NCBI GenBank assembly: GCA_950295325.1
Contig: OX485803.1
Location: forward strand, 58,791,554 to 58,855,553
Length of the DNA stretch: 64,000 nt
Direction: 5' to 3'
DNA from: Polytrichum commune
Taxonomy: Eukaryota; Streptophyta; Polytrichopsida; Polytrichales; Polytrichaceae
Position 1 is the first letter of the stretch. Each line of letters starts with the position of its first letter. Shown here in pieces: positions 27,360 to 37,825 of the stretch. The notes beneath the pieces are model-generated. The model was not told where the DNA came from. It ran no database searches and was given only the letters and a program-made list of their open reading frames with translations. The translations under genes and the position numbers were made by a program.

Positions 27360-28664
27360 AATGGTTTAGTTCATTTGAGCAAATGATCCAATCTTAGAAC
27401 GTGTTTTTTTGGTTTTATTTTTAACTACAAATTTTGTCATAAAACACTAAAATAACTTAACGAGGGGATACTTTACATTCTAAGATGTGGTTACATATGC
27501 AACCTTTTATACGCATCTTTCAAATGAACAAGGCTTGCTAAAATTTAAGGTGATTTGAGCAATATTTTATTTTAATGCGAGTTATTGAAATATTCTAGAA
27601 GTTCCAAAAGCTTAATAAGAGAGTTTTAACAATGGTCATCCTTTAAGCCTCATGAAGTGCTCACATCCCATACCAAGCCACCTTTATAGTTTTGTTGCTT
27701 CATGAAGATAATAATGTTTGTAAATTCCCATCAATCAATAGTATTTGATTTTAACCAATTGTATCAAGATCCTCATCACAACAATGACATTTATGTTTAT
27801 GATTAATTTGGGGGCTATCATGTGAGCGATGAGCAGTAACATTATGAGCAACGAGGGATAAAAATTGTTTCTCTAAGTAATGCTCCTAGATTCAATATGG
27901 GGGAATAGATTTTAGTTATATAATTCATATCTATGGATGCATATTAATCTTTTATACTACATCATTTAGATGGCACTTTGAAGAATATTTTGATGAGAAT
28001 CTCAATAGAAATTGACTAAAATTATAAATTGCATATATTGATGGGAAGTTGCAAACGTTGGGCAAACACTACATGTTCCTCAAGCAACAAAAACTATAAA
28101 GGTGACTTATGGGATTTTAAAATTTTGTGAGAATTAAAGGATAATCATTGCTAAAGAAAATTACCAAGCTTTGAGGTTCTAGAGATTCATTAGCTTGTGT
28201 GAAGAAAATATATCGCTCAATGTACCTCTATTTTAACAAGATTTGGCCATTTGAAGCTAAAAGTCTCGTTTTGGGACAACTAGATTGTTGCTAGGAACTA
28301 ACATCTCATTCTTGGATCCGATAAAGATCCTACTTTGAAATCCAAGTTGAGAACCATGGCAAACAACTAAGCCTAACCATTTAAAACATTGCTAGGTTAA
28401 CTTTGATCAAAGTTGTAAGAACAAGAACACCAGTTGTTTAACAAATCAACCACCTTTGATTCAACCCTATTTAGTACAGGTTAAGTTGCATGCATCTAGC
28501 TTATGAAATCAAAAGCATGAGGGGATGCAGAGAACCCAAACATCACACCGCCACGTAACCGGCCACAAAACCACCACAAAACAAGAACAACCCCCCTAAC
28601 CACTAGAAAAAGAACCTAGCCTTGCCCACGATCTTCCATACTCTAGTTCCACTTAACCACCTTA
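27360..28664. other. Gene-free stretch
   Basis: AT-rich sequence with no ORF, RNA gene or repeat that I can support, running up to the TTA of the MITE at 28,665. Confidence 0.5.
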
Positions 28665-29175
28665 TGCCCCTTCCCCACTTGACATTAGCAAATAACCAAA
28701 GACTTCCCTAAAACCCGGGTAAAGCTCCCTCGGTTATAGCGGACACGTCCGGCTAACCCAATGCACCTACAAGAACTTGCTCCGGATATTATCAAGTAGG
28801 TTTTAGTTAAGTAGCTTTCACACATGGTCATTGTTTTATCTACCAACCAATGAATGTTGGATAGTTTTTGTCCCATCCCCAAATGCCTTAATACTTACCA
28901 TCGGTTTTTGTTATTGGAGCTCCGAGGGGCCTAATAGCTAAGACTAAAAGCAACCAATCACAAGGGCGGGAGGCGACACTTTTAGAGGTCCTATTTTCTT
29001 GCCTCATGTCTAGGTACCGATGGGAGGGTCGGTAGTTTTAGCTTAAAACCTCCACTTTTAAGCCATGCCACATCATTTGCCAACTAGGCTCGGCACTAGA
29101 TAATGTCAATGGTGCGGAAGCTCAGTTTTAAGGACCCACTTTTAGGCTTAGCTAATGTCAAGTGGGGAAGGGGCA
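28665..29175. mobile_element. MITE with perfect 25-bp terminal inverted repeats and TTA duplication
   Basis: The element begins TGCCCCTTCCCCACTTGACA and its last 25 bases (29,151-29,175) are the exact reverse complement of its first 25 (28,665-28,689). TTA flanks both ends (28,662-28,664 and 29,176-29,178). It is 511 bp and carries no transposase. Size, TTA duplication and inverted ends put it with Tourist/PIF-Harbinger MITEs. The termini differ from those of the GGGCC family in this window, so it is a separate family. The identical termini suggest it is the youngest element here. Confidence 0.9.
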
Positions 29176-29205
29176 TTATTTCTCTACAACAAAGGCTCCC
29201 TCTAG

Positions 29206-29230
29206 CCCCCCCCCCCCCCCCCCCCCCCCC
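29206..29230. repeat. Poly-C tract (C25)
   Basis: Twenty-five consecutive C residues, 28 bases beyond the MITE. This is the longest of the homopolymer C/G tracts in the window. Confidence 0.95.
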
Positions 29231-31686
29231 AACTACTCATGGAAGTTAAGGAGGATAACCGCCTCCAAAATCGGGCTAGTCTTGTGAGTCTCAAGGCCCA
29301 TTGCCAGGCCATTTTCTCATACGTGATGCACTCATCCCAAATGAGGCATTTTCCACTTTTGTAACATGCCATTGCTCTTGAGCCAAAGACTTCTAAGTGG
29401 GTGTGCTTCCCTCTTGTATTTACTTGTTCTAGGCATTGGCTTCTAGCTAGGTTGGCCATTTGTCTCAACACCAATACTGTATGTATATGTATGTATATGT
29501 GTTTTTAACTTTTTAATTTAGAAAACACGGCCATGAGAATATATGTTCGAATTACGTGTGAATCCAGGTCTGACTTACTGCAAGCCTCCCCAAGAAGGAA
29601 TTAGTTGAATTTGGATGCATGGGCCCTGGATCGTTGTCAGGCTGCTTCGATTTTACATCCAAGTTGTTGATGGTTCAAACAGCATGTACTTGCTTTGCAT
29701 TTATGTCCTCAATTACATTGAGGTGGATGGTGCAGTTATGTTGATAGCCATAAGCTATGAATGGCAAGATCCGACCGCTCGTTACAGAATGGCCAAATGA
29801 GTTTGAGAAGAAAAAACCAAACCGGTTCACTTTCAAGACAATAGACCGATCGCCGTTCTTTGTTAGAGAAATTTATGTGATATGCTTCACTTTACTACAG
29901 AAATTCCAAAAGAAAACCAGCATGTAAATGGTGGGACTTGGAAACATGAGGATTTGACCAATTTTGTCCGGAATCTTCATGTTCATTTGCCATAAGAGTA
30001 ATAATAAGCACCTCCACAACAAAGAAGAGGAAAAGAAAGGAAAGGAAAAAGATAAGGAACAAGTGTCCCACAATAGAGTTAAACATCTTAGTAATCATGT
30101 GATACATAACATTAGTCAGCTACTATTAGTCGTTTCATTCTTAATGATATTCAATGACAATGCTTCACTTGAATCTCAAAAAAAATCCAAGCTAAATCTA
30201 CTTACTGACAAGCATACGTAAGATATACTTCTAGCACCTTACGTGACATATTCCCAGCCTCATCCAACTTGGTCACTCAGTTGAATAATGTTATGTAATC
30301 GCAACTTCTTGCACTCTATTATGTTACTCAAAAAGTGTGTGGTTTTTTGTGGTCACTCTTCTTCATCGGACACCTACATTTGAGTGTGATATATTGTAAG
30401 GATGTAGCTAAGAATGGACACATAGCTAAGAAACAATTGGGATCATTGTGGCCCTATTGCTACCCTTACACCTAAGCCCAAACTATGTTACGCTTGCCAT
30501 TTGTGAACCTTGCGTTCTATAGAAATGAACTCACATTTGTCATATGATTCTTTACTCATATGGCACCAAGGGCTCCAAATGGTATTGTGCTAATTAGGGT
30601 TGCTATGCACACCCCCCCCCCCTTTGCGAATATCACTCTTTTGGCCCATTTTCATTGCTCAATGCGCGTTTGGTGGCTATAGGTTTTGCTATTTGAAATC
30701 CATGTCATATTATGGCTTGCATGGTTTTTCCAAGCTTGCATGCTTCAATCATGTCTAGATGTTTGTTTCTTGGCTTAGGTTTAGTTGTTGCTTCATATCA
30801 TGGTTGGTTTTTGAATGCTTCCATGTTGTATGTAATTTTTCAATGTAGCAACTTTCAATGGAAATGTGATCTTGTGCATTGAGGCACATGGGAGAACTTT
30901 AGCAATTAAATCCATACCTGCACTAGTGCAAATCCAATGACAAAATTGCAATTGTAGAATTCAATGAGATTTCTAATAGATGCACAAATCTAAGACATCA
31001 ATGACATTGAAATGAAATTCACGAGTCCTCATTGATAGACATTAGCCTAGTTCTCAAAAATATTGACCAAAATCAAATGCATACGGCCCACAACATGCCT
31101 TTAATGTCATTCTAGAAATTTGAATTGGGCCATGTTACAAAGGTTTTTTTTTTTTTAAATGATCAAAAAGTGAAGTAAAATGATAGGATTTAAGAAAACC
31201 ACTAGTTATATTTGAGATTATCATTGAGATTTTGAACAATGTTTGATTTTATTGGGACTAATCTAAGGATTAGTATAATATTTTTAAGATTAAAATGTGG
31301 ATTTTTGGAATGAAATGGGGGGGGGGGGCTGTTGGGAATAGGTGCAACTTGAACATGGCCCTCGCACACATGAAGACATCACAAGTGTTGACACAACAAG
31401 CCTTCATGCATTTCCTTTGAAAAAAAATTGTCATTTTTCAAGGTAATTTTTTTTTGGTAAAATTTGACAAAGAACAAGAAAAGTATATGAATGGGAAAGA
31501 AAGAAACGGAGAAGAATAGAAAGCAAAAGAAAGGAAGATAAAAGAAAATAAATAAATGACTAGAAACATAATAGAGTAACAAAATATAAGCATTGCCCTT
31601 CTCTTCCCAAAGGTGCTCAATGAAAAGCAAAGTAATGCAAAGTAAGCCTCTTCATATGCAAATTGGTGGGATTTACATTGCAAATC
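29231..31686. other. Gene-free stretch
   Basis: AT-rich DNA with a C11 tract (30,612-30,622) and a G12 tract (31,317-31,328). The Lys/Glu-rich and Phe-rich short ORFs at 29,870-30,220 and 31,379-31,680 come from A- or T-rich composition. No gene or intact element is recognised. Confidence 0.5.
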
Positions 31687-32311
31687 TTAAAAAGTGAAAC
31701 CCATTTGAAGAGGAAATTGAGATTCTTCAGCAAGTATATTGAAGAGGCCATCTTCCTTTTCATCCTTTACTATCGTGTTGTACATGATAATACATGCGAA
31801 GATGTCGTCCATATACCACATACGACATGAGTTGGCAATTACCCCCCACCTTGATTGCAAAATTCCACATGCACGCTCAACATATCTGTGAAAAGCCTTC
31901 AAATACCTCTTAGCATCACCCAAAGCAGTAATTGTTTGCACCACAAGAATTATATATATACACCTTTGGGGCATATTTGATGAGCTAAATGATAATAACG
32001 GGGGTAGTCATTTCCGTTCACCTCAACCCTAGCCTATCACTATCAGCTCTAAGCATATTCCCAATTAAAGGAGAACAATCTAATACGTTAAAATTAGTAT
32101 TACAACCAGGCATGCCAAAAACATTATGTCGCGTCCATAATAATTGGTCAACAACCACCTCCAAAATGATGGGTCAGTTCTTATTGTCACAAAAAGGATG
32201 TTGTGCCATGGCAACTTCTCCATTCCTAGTGCATGCAATCCTAACTACCAAACATCCATGAGAATCTTCTGCGTTCCTTTACGAACATTTGTTTGAGGAT
32301 ATCATCAATAC
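31687..32311 (-). pseudogene. PIF/Harbinger transposase relic (DDE_Tnp_4 type)
   Basis: Read on the minus strand from about 32,311, decayed pieces of the Harbinger nuclease appear in the right order. First is a WMFGS-stop-DCMH-stop-EWRSC block (family pattern MLGSIDCMHWxWxxCP, first catalytic Asp). Next is GMPGCNTNFNVLDCSPL (family GxxGSNNDINVLxxSPLF, second Asp replaced by Asn). Then VNGNDYPRYYHLA, and finally the intact 95-codon end RYVERACGILQSRWGVIANS with MYNTIVKDEKED (catalytic Glu in VERA-GILQxRW). At least five stops and several frameshifts break it. An autonomous element of this type is the expected source of mobilisation for the TTA-flanked MITEs around it. Confidence 0.82.
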
Positions 32312-32479
32312 TTGGTTGATGCAATATAAATCCCCAAAACAACAACACACAACATAAGAGGAGGTTTTCAAGAACCAAACTTTCACAGATACAAATATAT
32401 TATGCTTTTTAATCACCAACTTCGTCATAAGTCAACATGCATAACACTTCAGTATATCCCAGGTACCGACCCCCTTCAT
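32312..32479. other. Short gap between Harbinger relic and repeat
   Basis: No feature can be supported. It may contain the eroded N-terminal part of the transposase relic. Confidence 0.3.
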
Positions 32480-32825
32480 GTCTAGAACCGGGCCCCTTTG
32501 TGCTTTGTGGGCCTACCTCCTTGGCTTTGTGAATAGAATGGTTAGAACTACCTTTCCCCCCTCCCCCCTTGTATATTGAATGGCTAGAAAAGGCATTGAC
32601 AAGTCACCCTAACCCAACCTTGAACCAACCCAAGATAAAGTGCAGTCCGTTACCCACCCTACATGGAGGTAGTGGAGGCCACTATGAGGTGGCACCACTA
32701 ATTGCACCTAAAATTGTCACTTTGTGGGCCTGGGCACTCCTACACCATGGGGAATGGTTAAAGGTAGTAAAGTGTTGGCAATTGGGAGACATTTATAGGT
32801 GTCGGTTTTAGCACCCTCTACCTTA
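32480..32825 (+). repeat. R1 dispersed repeat, partial direct copy
   Basis: Matches 63,260-63,605 in the same orientation. Shared strings include TTTGTGCTTTGTG, GAATGGCTAGAA, GGCATTGACAAG, TTGAACCAACCCAAGATA, CCTACATGGAGGTAGTGGAG, TATGAGGTGGC, CTCCTACACCATGGGGAA and CACCCTCTACCTTA. It abuts an inverted copy at 32,826. The short ORF it contains is conserved only because the DNA repeat is conserved, and no domain is seen. Confidence 0.88.
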
Positions 32826-33260
32826 GGGTAGGTAACGGGCTCCACTCTATCTCGGGTCGGGTTTAAGGTGGTTTAGGTTGGCTTGTCAATGCCTATTCTA
32901 GCCATTATGTTCGCAAGGGATGGGGGAACAGTTCAAGCCCACAAATCCAAGGGCCCCAATTATGGGCAACAAGGGGGTCAGTACTCAATACTCGGGATGG
33001 AAGGGGACGGTTCTACAACCGAACGAGGTGGGATCATGAAGGTGGCCATGTTGGGCTTTGATCTAGCTTGGTTCCAGTAACTAACTATGTTGTGTTGGTT
33101 CTAGGCAATGAAGGCAAAGGTCCTCATTATACACAAGGTTGTCATACACGGGGCCTAGGGATCGGCTTAAGGAAGCTAGTGGTTTCAGCTTTGAATATTC
33201 ATCAAATATTCAATTAAGGCTAAACACATTTTTCTTTTCTTTATACCTATGTTTAGCCCC
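32826..33260 (-). repeat. R1 dispersed repeat, inverted copy
   Basis: The reverse complement of this segment matches 62,995-63,430: AACATAGGTATAAAG, GCTTCCTTAA, CATTGCCTAGAACCAACACA, GATCATGAAGG-GGCCATG read inversely, GGCTAGAATAGGCATTGACA, GATAGAGTGGAGCCCGTTA. With the adjacent direct copy it forms an inverted arrangement, in which 32,828-32,905 is the reverse complement of part of 32,575-32,670. Confidence 0.85.
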
Positions 33261-33955
33261 AAAGGCTAATATGATTTTATAATATAAATCAACCACATAA
33301 CCATATGTATATGCAATAGCTTAAAGTATTGGTTTAAGCACCCTCAACCTTAAGGTGTTTGTTTTAACCATGTAGACTAGTCATGTTAGGGTTTTAATAG
33401 AATGGTCAAAGCCTCAAGAGAGGAGAGAGTTAAACTAAAGAAGGGAAAACCCACAATGGAAGCCCATTCGAAGTAAATGGAGCCTATGAAAGGGATTGGC
33501 AAAGCACATGTGTGTGTGTGTGACGAAGAGAGAGGGGTGTGGGGAAGTTCAGTATTTCATATGTAGGAAGAAAGAGAAGAAGTTCAAACTAGGATACTCC
33601 ACATTCCATGCTAGTAGGATGAGGGTTAATGGTGGGAAGTCGAAACATAAGTTTGGACAAGGGATCTATGTGAGGCCAAACCTCCCACCCTTATGTGTCG
33701 TAGTCCGGGTGGGAGTCCAGGATTCACACGTAGCCATATCCCAGATTGGTCCATAGGCTTAACCCAATACTCGATGATTTATATTCGACATGTAATATTT
33801 ATTCCACGGCCACCAAGATTGGAGTAATTAGAAATACTCTCACCTTGTTATGCTTACATCCCACATGCGGAAAGAAGCCACACTCTAACCCTAAAACATT
33901 AATCTAATGCTAGTTTAAATAATCTAGCTTAATCCAAGCACCCTAATCCTAATCA
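33261..33955. other. Gene-free stretch
   Basis: No gene or element is recognised. An 86-codon plus ORF at 33,496 has no known domain. Confidence 0.4.
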
Positions 33956-34960
33956 CATCCCCACATCGGTCTCGGTGCTCCCCAAATAAACTGTGCAATC
34001 ACCTCATATTGGCCTGGCCTTAGTGCTGATCACCCACCCCTGTTGCCTTACCGCAGCTACCTTCCGACAGTTGGCCCAGAACAGTCTGCAACCCACTTTG
34101 GTGTATGCCCTTCCGGCTGAGGGAACTTCCCTACCCCCTGGCGGCCCTTCAGTTCAGTTCCCAGGTTGTTGCTGCCTCGGCTAACCCCTCTGGAACCGAA
34201 CTCTGTAGCGAAACAGTGGAACCCCCCTGGTCACCTTCCCGCGGCCTTGACCTGTTGGCTCGTCCCTCTTCGCCTTAGGCTGCCTCCTGGCGGTTGGGCG
34301 CATCTATCCAACCTTCACTCCATAGCCACCTCCCTGAGTGATTAGCTGTTGCCGCCATCCTAGCAATGCGGGGATGTGAGTCTCATATTTTCAAGTCCTG
34401 TGAAGGCAGAGGATTCTCGGCTCCAATCCACCCTACTCATTCGAATCCAACATTTTTATGTGCCGGCCAGTGCCTCCTTCTGCAATTCAATACTTACTGC
34501 CCCGAGCAATGTTGGACTTCTCTGTCCTCTCTGCTCTGTTCCGAATGTGCAATTCTGGTGTAAGCCCCGCATTGAGCCCACATTGTCCTGAATTGTGATG
34601 GCCACCCTGTCGGCCTTCTTCCCCCTCCTTCCAGCGTGGTCCGTCTTCGCATTGTGAATTTACTCGCCCCCCTCACCATCCATTTGGTGGCGATTCAGCA
34701 GAGTCTACTTGGGCCCAAGTCCGACTGTCCCTTCGCATCCTTCGGTCTCACCAAAAATTCCCCTCCTAGCCCCCTTCGGCACCCTTCTTCACCTCTGTCC
34801 TCTCTAACTGATGCACTGCCACACCTCTCGGCACCGAACGTCTCCTCCTCTCCTTGCTGGATCCGAGGATCCAGGCTTCTATCCACGGCCGTGAGGGTCC
34901 CCCAGTCTCAAAACGAACACCCATTAAGACTTAAATGGGCTTTAACCTAGCCCTCAGCCC
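33956..34960. other. GC-rich island of unknown nature
   Basis: About 1 kb of conspicuously C-rich DNA between AT-rich flanks, with sharp changes of composition at both ends. ORFs of 60-105 codons occur on both strands (for example 34,636-34,950 plus, 34,695-34,886 minus), but none shows a domain, and the C-rich bias alone favours open frames. It could be an exon/leader remnant or an unrecognised element. Confidence 0.4.
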
Positions 34961-35025
34961 TTTCAATCCTTCTAAACCCCAACTAATTCCACACAATCAA
35001 CAATTCTCACATCTCCCTAGTCTAA

Positions 35026-35039
35026 CCCCCCCCCCCCCC
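35026..35039. repeat. Poly-C tract (C14)
   Basis: Fourteen consecutive C residues just beyond the GC-rich island. Confidence 0.95.
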
Positions 35040-35374
35040 ACATGTGACTAATAATTCAAGACTAGCTATCTTAAATCTAATCCTAACCTTTCACTCTTTT
35101 TATGTTTTAACAAAGTAATAATAAATCCAAACTCAAGCATTAACCAATTCCGAGCTTAAAACACGTGTGGGCACATGCTTTTGGGCTCACAATCTAGGAT
35201 GAGGTCGTTGATGTAGTAGTGCAAATCAAAGAATGTCAAATGAGCAACCCAACTGCTAGTTCCTCATTTTTATGCAACATTGAAATTCAATATTGCATAC
35301 GTTTTTATGCGTTCCTGCGTTTGTTTGGACATGCTATTGACCATGGTTAATGATGAAACTAGTAGAATCCCTCA

Positions 35375-35800
35375 TTATCACACTGTTGAGCCCCTTGAAA
35401 AAACATTATAATATTCTTGAAACTCATGAACATTTTTTCATGGAATGCAAGGCCCCCATGAAAGTTTGGGAGTTGTTTGGTGGCGTCGGAACTAACTTCA
35501 AGAAAAAAACTCTAGTATCTCTTTGAAAGAATCATCATAGACATCACTCCTAGTAATAGAAATGATAGGAGATAATATACAATTATTACTAAGAATTAGG
35601 CATATGCATGGGACATGCTTAGAGGTGCAATTATCTAGCACATTTGGTGTGCTAGGTGTCATAAGGTGTTTTTAGACAAGGAAATGTTTGTTAACCTTAT
35701 CTACCACAATGCTTAGAGATAAACCATCATGCTAGGATGGTACATAGGAGAAAAGTTATGAAATGCATTGATCTTAGAAGTGCAAAGCCTTGAATGTCCT
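35375..35800 (+). pseudogene. LINE (non-LTR retrotransposon) ORF2 C-terminal relic, zf-RVT region
   Basis: In one frame the sequence reads ETHEHFFMECKAPMKVWELF, the zinc-binding end of plant LINE reverse transcriptases (family pattern ETxEHLFxxCxxxxxVW). After a frameshift it reads AWDMLRGAII-stop-HIWCARCHKVFLDKE, matching the usual downstream LW-IW--RN---F block. Upstream cysteines and the polymerase are not present. Several stops make it a dead 3' fragment. Confidence 0.7.
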
Positions 35801-36600
35801 TGAGGAGGAATTTGTTAGAATATCGTGCGCCAGTGAGATGCTTTGTAAGGGTAACTTCTCTCACCTCCAATGGAAGTTAAATCCAACTTTTGCTCACAAC
35901 CAAAATGGTCCCTCACAAGATCCGGGTTGATTGTGCACTCCATTTGGTTTTGTGTGTTGACTTTGATTCTTTAACCAAAAGAAAAAGAATAAAAGGGAGG
36001 AAAAAAATAACTATGGAGAGGAATGCAATATTTAACAAATCAACACCATACTAGAGCCCCCTCCCATTTTTGTTAGCAAAGAGACCACCTCCAACAAGAG
36101 ACACAACCCTTGTCCCTTAATCATGCGCCCATGGTTGACATTTGAGTTTGTGGCTTTGATCAAGGGTGAAGCATCTTTCGTTCACGCCAACCTAAGGTTG
36201 GCACTATCTATAGATAATGGGGTAAGGCTAGTGGTGTGTAGTAAGTTTTTGCTATGACTGAAAACAACAAAACCCAGGGTACTAAGTCTCCAGGAAGACT
36301 GAGTTAGTGTCTATAAGGGTTGATGTCACTTTGGATTAAGGTTCATAATAACAACTTAGGTTCTTTCTTATTCCATTCCTTCTTTAATTTATCGTTCCTC
36401 CACTCTTATGGTTCGTTCGTGCTTATTCAGTCGTGAGTGATTCCGTCCTATCTTTAGGGTAATTTTCTATCACTCTACGTTGTTGACCTACTGCAGTCGT
36501 GAAGCTCAATAGCTTGGTCAATAGTCTTTTGGTATCCGGACAATAGTCTTCCAATGGATTTTCATCCTATTCGGGTTAGTATCTTTTGGTGACCACAAAA
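35801..36600. other. Gene-free stretch
   Basis: No gene is recognised between the LINE tail and the tandem repeat at 36,614. Confidence 0.4.
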
Positions 36601-36613
36601 GAACAATTGTAAT

Positions 36614-36769
36614 GTAACTACACCTAGTTACCATCCTACGATGACGAGGCGTCCTCAACGACGAGGCTAATTGACAATATGATATTGTAAAGTAACTACA
36701 CCTAGTTGCCATCCTACGACGACGAGGCGTCCTCAACGACAAGGCTAATTGACAATGTGACATTTAATG
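36614..36769. repeat. Two tandem copies of a 78-bp unit
   Basis: Units 36,614-36,691 and 36,692-36,769 both begin GTAACTACACCTAGTT and contain CCATCCTACGA, GACGAGGCGTCCTCAACGAC and AAGGCTAATTGACAAT, with only a few substitutions. GAGGCGTCCTC is itself a small inverted repeat. A third, weaker GATGACGAGG block follows at about 36,779. Confidence 0.9.
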
Positions 36770-36900
36770 TATACCATGATGACGAGGTTGGGTGTATGGA
36801 CACCTAGTCATGGACGGTAGTGTCATTGTAAGGTAACTACCAATATTGATGGATAATTGAATATTCTAACCACATGTGCCAGTGTGTAAGCGGAGGATGA

Positions 36901-37267
36901 TGGAAGCTAGACAACTCCTAGTTGAAGATGGATGGATTGGAGTTAGACAACTCCAGATTGACAACATGTGCATTGGAGTTAGACAGCTCCGCATATAGTG
37001 CATTGGAATTAGACCATTCCATATTGAGAACATGTGCACATGAGTTAGAGAACTCTCGATGAGGGGCATTGGAGTTGGACCGCTCCAGAATTGGAAAGAT
37101 GAATGTTATTCATTGGAGTTAGACAACTCTTAATGAATAGATGGATCTAGTTGGAATTAGACAATTCCAACTAGAAGAATGAATGGATGAATTTAGTTGG
37201 AATTAGAGAGTTCCAACTAGAAAGAAGGATTGATGAATCCAATTGGAATTAGACAATTCCAATTGGA
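36901..37267. repeat. Array of nine to ten stem-loops with a conserved AGAC loop
   Basis: Stem-loops (loop start): 36,945 TGGAGTT/AACTCCA; 36,981 GGAGTT/AGCTCC with a T.G pair; 37,011 TGGAAT/ATTCCA; 37,047 GAGTT/AACTC; 37,077 TGGAGT/GCTCCA with a T.G pair; 37,121 GAGTT/AACTC inside TATTCATT/AATGAATA; 37,159 perfect 13-bp TCTAGTTGGAATT; 37,205 TAGTTGGAATT with a T.G pair; 37,251 perfect 13-bp TCCAATTGGAATT. A decayed unit lies at 36,909. Loops are AGAC (six of nine), AGAG (two) or GGAC (one). Loop spacing is 36, 36, 30, 36, 30, 44, 38, 46, 46. The first units also read in one frame as repeats of LELD(N/S/H)S, so a decayed protein repeat is the alternative explanation. Confidence 0.88.
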
Positions 37268-37600
37268 AGAATGAGATTGAGATAAGAGATGGAAGAAGGT
37301 TCTAGAAGAACCAAAGATAGAAGATTCATAGTAGGACTAAAAGATAGAGCTATGAATATGATACTTTTACTATATGTAAAGATAGAAAGTAAAAGTAGTG
37401 CTTCGGCATAAGAAGAAGCTCGGGGGAGGAGAGAGCAGATAGATAGAAAGATAGATAGAAACTCCGGTCCCTTTTGAAAGGGGCCGGCGTGAATAAAGTG
37501 TCCGTTCGTAATGTCAATGACCCAATGCCCACTGGACAAGGGGACATTGGGGCAATACTACTCTCCCCTTTCGAGGATGGGCACTATAGTGACACACTAT
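37268..37600. repeat. Hairpin-rich tail of the array
   Basis: Further inverted pairs follow the regular array: ATTCATAG / CTATGAAT (about 37,323 and 37,350), TACTTTTACT / AGTAAAAGTA (about 37,360 and 37,388), and CCGGTCCCTTT / AAAGGGGCCGG with a G.T pair (37,463-37,487). GGCACTA / TAGTGCC spans about 37,576 to 37,630. No coding frame is supported. Confidence 0.55.
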
Positions 37601-37609
37601 ACTAGTTCC

Positions 37610-37825
37610 TAGCTAGCCACTAGTGCCTTGAAGATACCGGACATGGTATCCCCCCAAAGGGCTTTGAGGTACCCATACAACAAGGTCCAAGGACCCCCCA
37701 CCATAGTTGGGTGGACTAAGGTGGTGAGCACCACGCCGGCATGGGGAATAGAACCCACAACCTCCTCATTGGGGGCCATGAGCCCTAACCACCAAGCCAA
37801 GGCCCGTGGTGCCTGAGGAGAGAGC
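37610..37825 (-). mobile_element. tRNA-derived SINE-like element
   Basis: On the minus strand an A-box-like TTGGCTTGGTGG (37,800-37,789) is followed about 35-45 bases later by a B-box-like GGTTCTATTCC (37,755-37,745), the internal pol III promoter pair of tRNAs and tRNA-derived SINEs. The sequence does not fold into a tRNA: there are no matching acceptor arms, and the tRNA-like part runs into about 130 bases of unrelated body. The outer limits are approximate. Confidence 0.55.

Noticed and set aside
36901..37267. CRISPR-like array of palindromic repeats
   Set aside because: The context is eukaryotic, the palindromes themselves vary while the loop is constant, the intervals are not unique spacers of fixed length, and no cas-like gene is present.
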